A DNA stretch of 64,000 nucleotides from Dictyobacter arantiisoli. GTDB lineage: Bacteria; Chloroflexota; Ktedonobacteria; Ktedonobacterales; Ktedonobacteraceae. Within the stretch, counting starts at the first letter, position 1. Every line of letters starts with the position of its first letter. Below, in pieces: positions 61,099 to 64,000 of this stretch. The notes beneath the pieces were generated by a model, which saw only the letters and a list, made by a program, of their open reading frames with translations, did no database searches and was not told the origin of the DNA. The position numbers were made by a program, and so were the translations under genes. Location of the stretch: positions 62,001-126,000 of the forward strand of contig NZ_BIXY01000002.1 in assembly GCF_008326305.1 (NCBI RefSeq). The letters run 5' to 3'.

Positions 61099-63078
61099 AT
61101 GGCATACAGACAGAAGCATGATGATCAACGTAACGATGGAAAACAATCTCTGAAAAACAATTCTCAGGAAGATACAACTTTGTTTGCTCAAGCGGATGAC
61201 GAGTTGCTGGATACGCATGATCGTTCCCATACTGCTCTCACGGCCAGCCTGGAACATGGAGAAAAATATCATGAGGCCGGTAAGCGTGATGTTGAGCTTT
61301 ATATCCGCACATACAATACCCTGCTCCGTAGCTCTGGCGAGATCAGTCTGAAGGCACTGGTACAGGCCCATTACAATATCGATTCCAGCCTGCATCCCGA
61401 TGCACGTAAGCCCTATCCGGATATGTCGGCCTTTATCTATAGTGTGTTGCGCCTTCCGGATGCAATCACACGCTGTGAACTGGTCTTGTTAGGACAATCA
61501 GAGGTAGTGTTCTTACAACAAGGCTTTCAGGTCAACAAATGGCAGGCCGTGACCGCTTCCGCCCGTCGTCGCAAATGGTTCTACAACGGCCAGAAAACGC
61601 TGGCTGTCTATGTCGCTAGTGTCAGCGATACCGATGATATTGTTCCCATTCTGGTCGCCTTCCAGATTGAATGGAACAAAATGAATTATCTGTTGAACGC
61701 GGACCCGACGACCATGCAACTGTTGGAAACACATGTGGAGCGCCAATCGCCTGTATTCTCAGAGATCAGTAAAGTCTTGCGTCAGCGTCTCCATATTGCC
61801 GCCGATGACTGGGAGCGCCTCGAAGTGATCTGGGGTGACCATCTGTGGGAAAAACTGCATGATATTGGCTCACAGCGCAAGAGCTTTAACCTGCGTATGC
61901 TGGGTGGTTCGCATGTGGGCTATGTTAAAGCAACCCGCCAGTGGTGGGCTCCGGTGAGTGGACTGTTGGACAAATTGGGATTACCAGATCGCACTGTCTA
62001 CTTTGTATCGAGCAATACACACAGCCTTATTAATCTTTTATCCGGCTTCAACCTGCGCCGAGAGCGCGAGTTGGCTGCCTTTGCACGCAGCGGCGCGGAT
62101 GCCTATCTGGCCGAAGAATATCGGAAGATACAGGATGGGGTTGTGCCGGGTAACTGGCAAAATTTCCTGTACTTTGCTAGCCGTGAATGGGCTCGCACGC
62201 CCGCGGGTAAAGAGGCACAGCGTACACGCCTCCAGGAAGCACAGGAGCGTGGTATCTGGCACGTTGATGCCCGCCATGGATTGGAAATTGACGCTCAACT
62301 CTTTGAACTCTCCAAGCTTCGCCCGAGCGATATCGATCCACGCTGCCGCATGCCCTATATGGATGTACTCGCGAAAAGTGATGCGATCATCCTCAACATC
62401 GACTATCCACTGGGCATGGCCGCGTATCGCATGATGCGCGAGATCATGGAAAATCTTTCCCGTATCAGCGGTATCTATGTACTTGGTAAAGCTGCCACAC
62501 TCAATGGCAGCATTGGGGATGTCATGATCTCAAATGTCGTTTCAGATGAGCATAGCCAGAACACCTACTGGTTTGACAATACATTCAGCGCCCCTGAAGT
62601 GCAGCCCTATCTGATCTATGGATCAGTACTGGATAACCAGAAGGCGGTATCGAGCAAAGGTACTTATCTCCAAAATCGTCAATACTTGGATCATTATTAC
62701 AATGCCAATTATACCGTTGTCGAAATGGAAGGAGGACCGTACCTCAATGCCATCTATGAAGATCAATACCTCACCCGTTATCCAACCATGGATAACATCA
62801 ACCTGCTCAGCCTGCCATACGAGCTAGGCATCCTGCACTACGCCTCCGATACTCCCTATACGCGTGGCAAGAATCTCGGAGCTGGTAGCCTCTCCTACTT
62901 TGGTATGGACTCGACCTACGCCAGCACCGTTGCCATCGTACGTCGCATCTTCTCGCGTGAAATTGCCGCCATTCGTAGCCGCAGCACCGCGCCAACTCAA
63001 GAAACGTCAGAACCTGTTATCAGTCAGCCCCCCGCCGAACCCGAAGGCCAGGACAAAAAAGCCCGCGCTACCAAATAG
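61099..63078 (+). CDS. DUF6909-like protein with nucleosidase-like C-terminal region
   Basis: A 659-residue cytoplasmic protein. I recognise it as resembling the DUF6909 group, of unknown function, with moderate confidence. The N-terminal 35 residues are polar and acidic. A helical middle part follows, then a C-terminal part (about 390-640) with features like the nucleoside phosphorylase/MTA-SAH nucleosidase fold: GDVMISNVVSDEH and VVEMEGGPYLNAI, the latter resembling the MEaaA ribose-binding stretch. Whether it cleaves a nucleoside is not known. ATG 61099 is chosen over a TTG at 61069. A TATAAT lies at 61034-61039. Confidence 0.6.
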   Translation: MAYRQKHDDQRNDGKQSLKNNSQEDTTLFAQADDELLDTHDRSHTALTASLEHGEKYHEAGKRDVELYIRTYNTLLRSSGEISLKALVQAHYNIDSSLHPDARKPYPDMSAFIYSVLRLPDAITRCELVLLGQSEVVFLQQGFQVNKWQAVTASARRRKWFYNGQKTLAVYVASVSDTDDIVPILVAFQIEWNKMNYLLNADPTTMQLLETHVERQSPVFSEISKVLRQRLHIAADDWERLEVIWGDHLWEKLHDIGSQRKSFNLRMLGGSHVGYVKATRQWWAPVSGLLDKLGLPDRTVYFVSSNTHSLINLLSGFNLRRERELAAFARSGADAYLAEEYRKIQDGVVPGNWQNFLYFASREWARTPAGKEAQRTRLQEAQERGIWHVDARHGLEIDAQLFELSKLRPSDIDPRCRMPYMDVLAKSDAIILNIDYPLGMAAYRMMREIMENLSRISGIYVLGKAATLNGSIGDVMISNVVSDEHSQNTYWFDNTFSAPEVQPYLIYGSVLDNQKAVSSKGTYLQNRQYLDHYYNANYTVVEMEGGPYLNAIYEDQYLTRYPTMDNINLLSLPYELGILHYASDTPYTRGKNLGAGSLSYFGMDSTYASTVAIVRRIFSREIAAIRSRSTAPTQETSEPVISQPPAEPEGQDKKARATK

Positions 63079-63090
63079 CGCTCCCTAAAT

Positions 63091-63128
63091 AAACGAAGGC
63101 TCGACCACAAAGGATGGGGCCTTCGTTT
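63091..63128 (+). terminator. Intrinsic-type terminator after DUF6909-like gene
   Basis: AAACGAAGGC (63091-63100) and GCCTTCGTTT (63119-63128) form a perfect 10-bp stem with an 18-nt loop, 12 bp after the stop. Only a short T run follows. The spacer 63129-63280 shows no gene. Confidence 0.65.
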
Positions 63129-63280
63129 CCCAACAAAGTCGGGCTCATCCTACCTGCTCAAAGTGTCATCCTCCTGTGAGCCAGTGGCAACGAACGCAAC
63201 CTACCTGGTTGAGACGCTCACCTTCAATTAGCCACAAACCACCACACCATCCACCAGCAATAATTTGCTTATGGTGGCAC

Positions 63281-64000
63281 TTAGCGTGCAATGCTTTCGA
63301 CCGGCCGTTGATTGTTGGTTTGCTCAATATCCAATAAACGCTGAATTGCAGCGGCAGTATCTGTCCCTGGAAAGGGCATATAGATCATGACTTTGAAGTC
63401 AGGGTTGGCTGGCACCTGTAGCGTTGTGACCTCAAACTGCAAGCGACCGGCAGTGGGGTGCTCAATATCTTTGGGACCATCGTTGCGCCCACGAACATCG
63501 TGGCGTGGCCACCAGTCGCGAAATTGGGGGCTGATACGTTGCAAGTCGGCAATGAGTTGTTTATGCCAGTCTTCGTCCGCGTAGCGCGCGGTCTCAGCGC
63601 GAAACTCGGCCAGGACGGTCTGGGCCTTCTTCTCCCATTCCATAAAGCCTTCCTGATTGGCGGGATTGGCGAAGATGCGCCAGACGAGGTTTCTCTCATA
63701 GGCTGGGGGGGTTATGTTCTCGGAAAATAAGACGCATTTGGCAGTCTTGTTCCTGGCGACATAATCCCAGCGCCGATTCATGATATAGGCGGGGTCGGGA
63801 TTGAGATCCTCAAGTAGACGCAGAAGTACGGGGCTTATCGTCTCTATCTGGGGAAAGATTGCCGCGGGCTGCTGATTGGCAAGCAAGAGCAAGTGCTGGC
63901 GCTCTTCAGGCGATAGCTGAAGGGCATCAGCCAGGCTGTGCAAGACGTCGAGAGAGGGGGAGATGTCTCGCCCCTGCTCTAGAGAGGTGTACCAGGAGAC
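63281..64000 (-). CDS. XRE-type regulator with MmyB-like ligand domain, 5' partial
   Basis: The gene continues past the window end: the frame is open to base 64000. The first visible residues, VSWYTSLEQGRDISPSLDVL, are the end of an XRE helix-turn-helix, in the typical form for this family. From about residue 60 on is the MmyB-like ligand-binding domain, with PAYIMNRRWDYVARN, WRIFANP and GRLQFEVTTLQVP. Such regulators often control a neighbouring dehydrogenase or reductase gene and bind a small hydrophobic ligand. About 240 residues are seen; roughly 30-40 are missing. Confidence 0.88.
   Translation of the reverse strand, partial: VSWYTSLEQGRDISPSLDVLHSLADALQLSPEERQHLLLLANQQPAAIFPQIETISPVLLRLLEDLNPDPAYIMNRRWDYVARNKTAKCVLFSENITPPAYERNLVWRIFANPANQEGFMEWEKKAQTVLAEFRAETARYADEDWHKQLIADLQRISPQFRDWWPRHDVRGRNDGPKDIEHPTAGRLQFEVTTLQVPANPDFKVMIYMPFPGTDTAAAIQRLLDIEQTNNQRPVESIAR

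Noticed and set aside
1-64000. CRISPR array, prophage, integrative element or transposase gene
   Set aside because: No regularly spaced direct repeats with unique spacers, no phage structural genes and no integrase or transposase frame were seen. The tandem repeats found are short, contiguous and without spacers.

Overview
This window is chromosomal DNA from a bacterium, most likely a Chloroflexota member of the Ktedonobacteria type. That placement is an inference. It rests on the mix of Hanks-type Ser/Thr kinases with extracellular tails, a PQQ-like secreted propeller with a Thr/Pro linker, a DUF6909-type protein, an MmyB-type XRE regulator, a complete 14-gene complex I operon, CIRCE-controlled groESL and moderate GC. 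I see no prophage, CRISPR array, transposase gene or rRNA.

Layout, left to right. 0-5 kb: a degenerate kinase (pseudokinase), a possible 26-residue ORF, an MFS transporter, and an archaeal-type AspRS behind a T-box leader. 5-8 kb: a four-gene PadR / helical-pentapeptide / ABC efflux operon behind a near-consensus promoter. 8-11.4 kb: tRNA-Ala(GGC), fumarase, a DUF402 protein and a lipoprotein. 11.7-15.5 kb: a large secreted propeller protein with three copies of a C-terminal module. 16-24 kb: panD, recX, an intact membrane Ser/Thr kinase, CIRCE-groES-groEL, and a methyltransferase that seems to use an ACG start. 24-27 kb: an S9 peptidase and a VIT1/CCC1 transporter. 27.4-42.8 kb (minus strand): nuoABCDEFGHIJKLMN in canonical order, interrupted only by a 378-bp spacer with 37-38 bp tandem repeats between nuoB and nuoC. 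43-52 kb (minus strand): a small unknown ORF, an aminotransferase overlapping an M20 peptidase, a PrsW-like protease and dnaE.

52.7-59.7 kb holds the most unusual set: four co-directional genes. The first three encode a FAD/NAD(P)H oxidoreductase fused to two FHA domains and a zinc ribbon, a six-cluster ferredoxin with two cyclic-nucleotide-binding-like domains, and a small membrane protein with two His-x13-His pairs typical of bis-heme b proteins. Together they look like a regulated transmembrane electron-transfer module. The fourth gene encodes a zinc-ribbon membrane protein. 60-64 kb: an orphan DNA methyltransferase, the DUF6909-like protein, and an XRE/MmyB regulator cut by the window end.

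Intergenic DNA is rich in dispersed structured repeats. One family is a multi-hairpin element of about 90-230 bp, in five copies plus one fragment. Another is a 202-bp MITE-like element with 18-bp terminal inverted repeats. A third is a 43-nt hairpin found twice with paired base changes, one copy of which appears nested inside the MITE.
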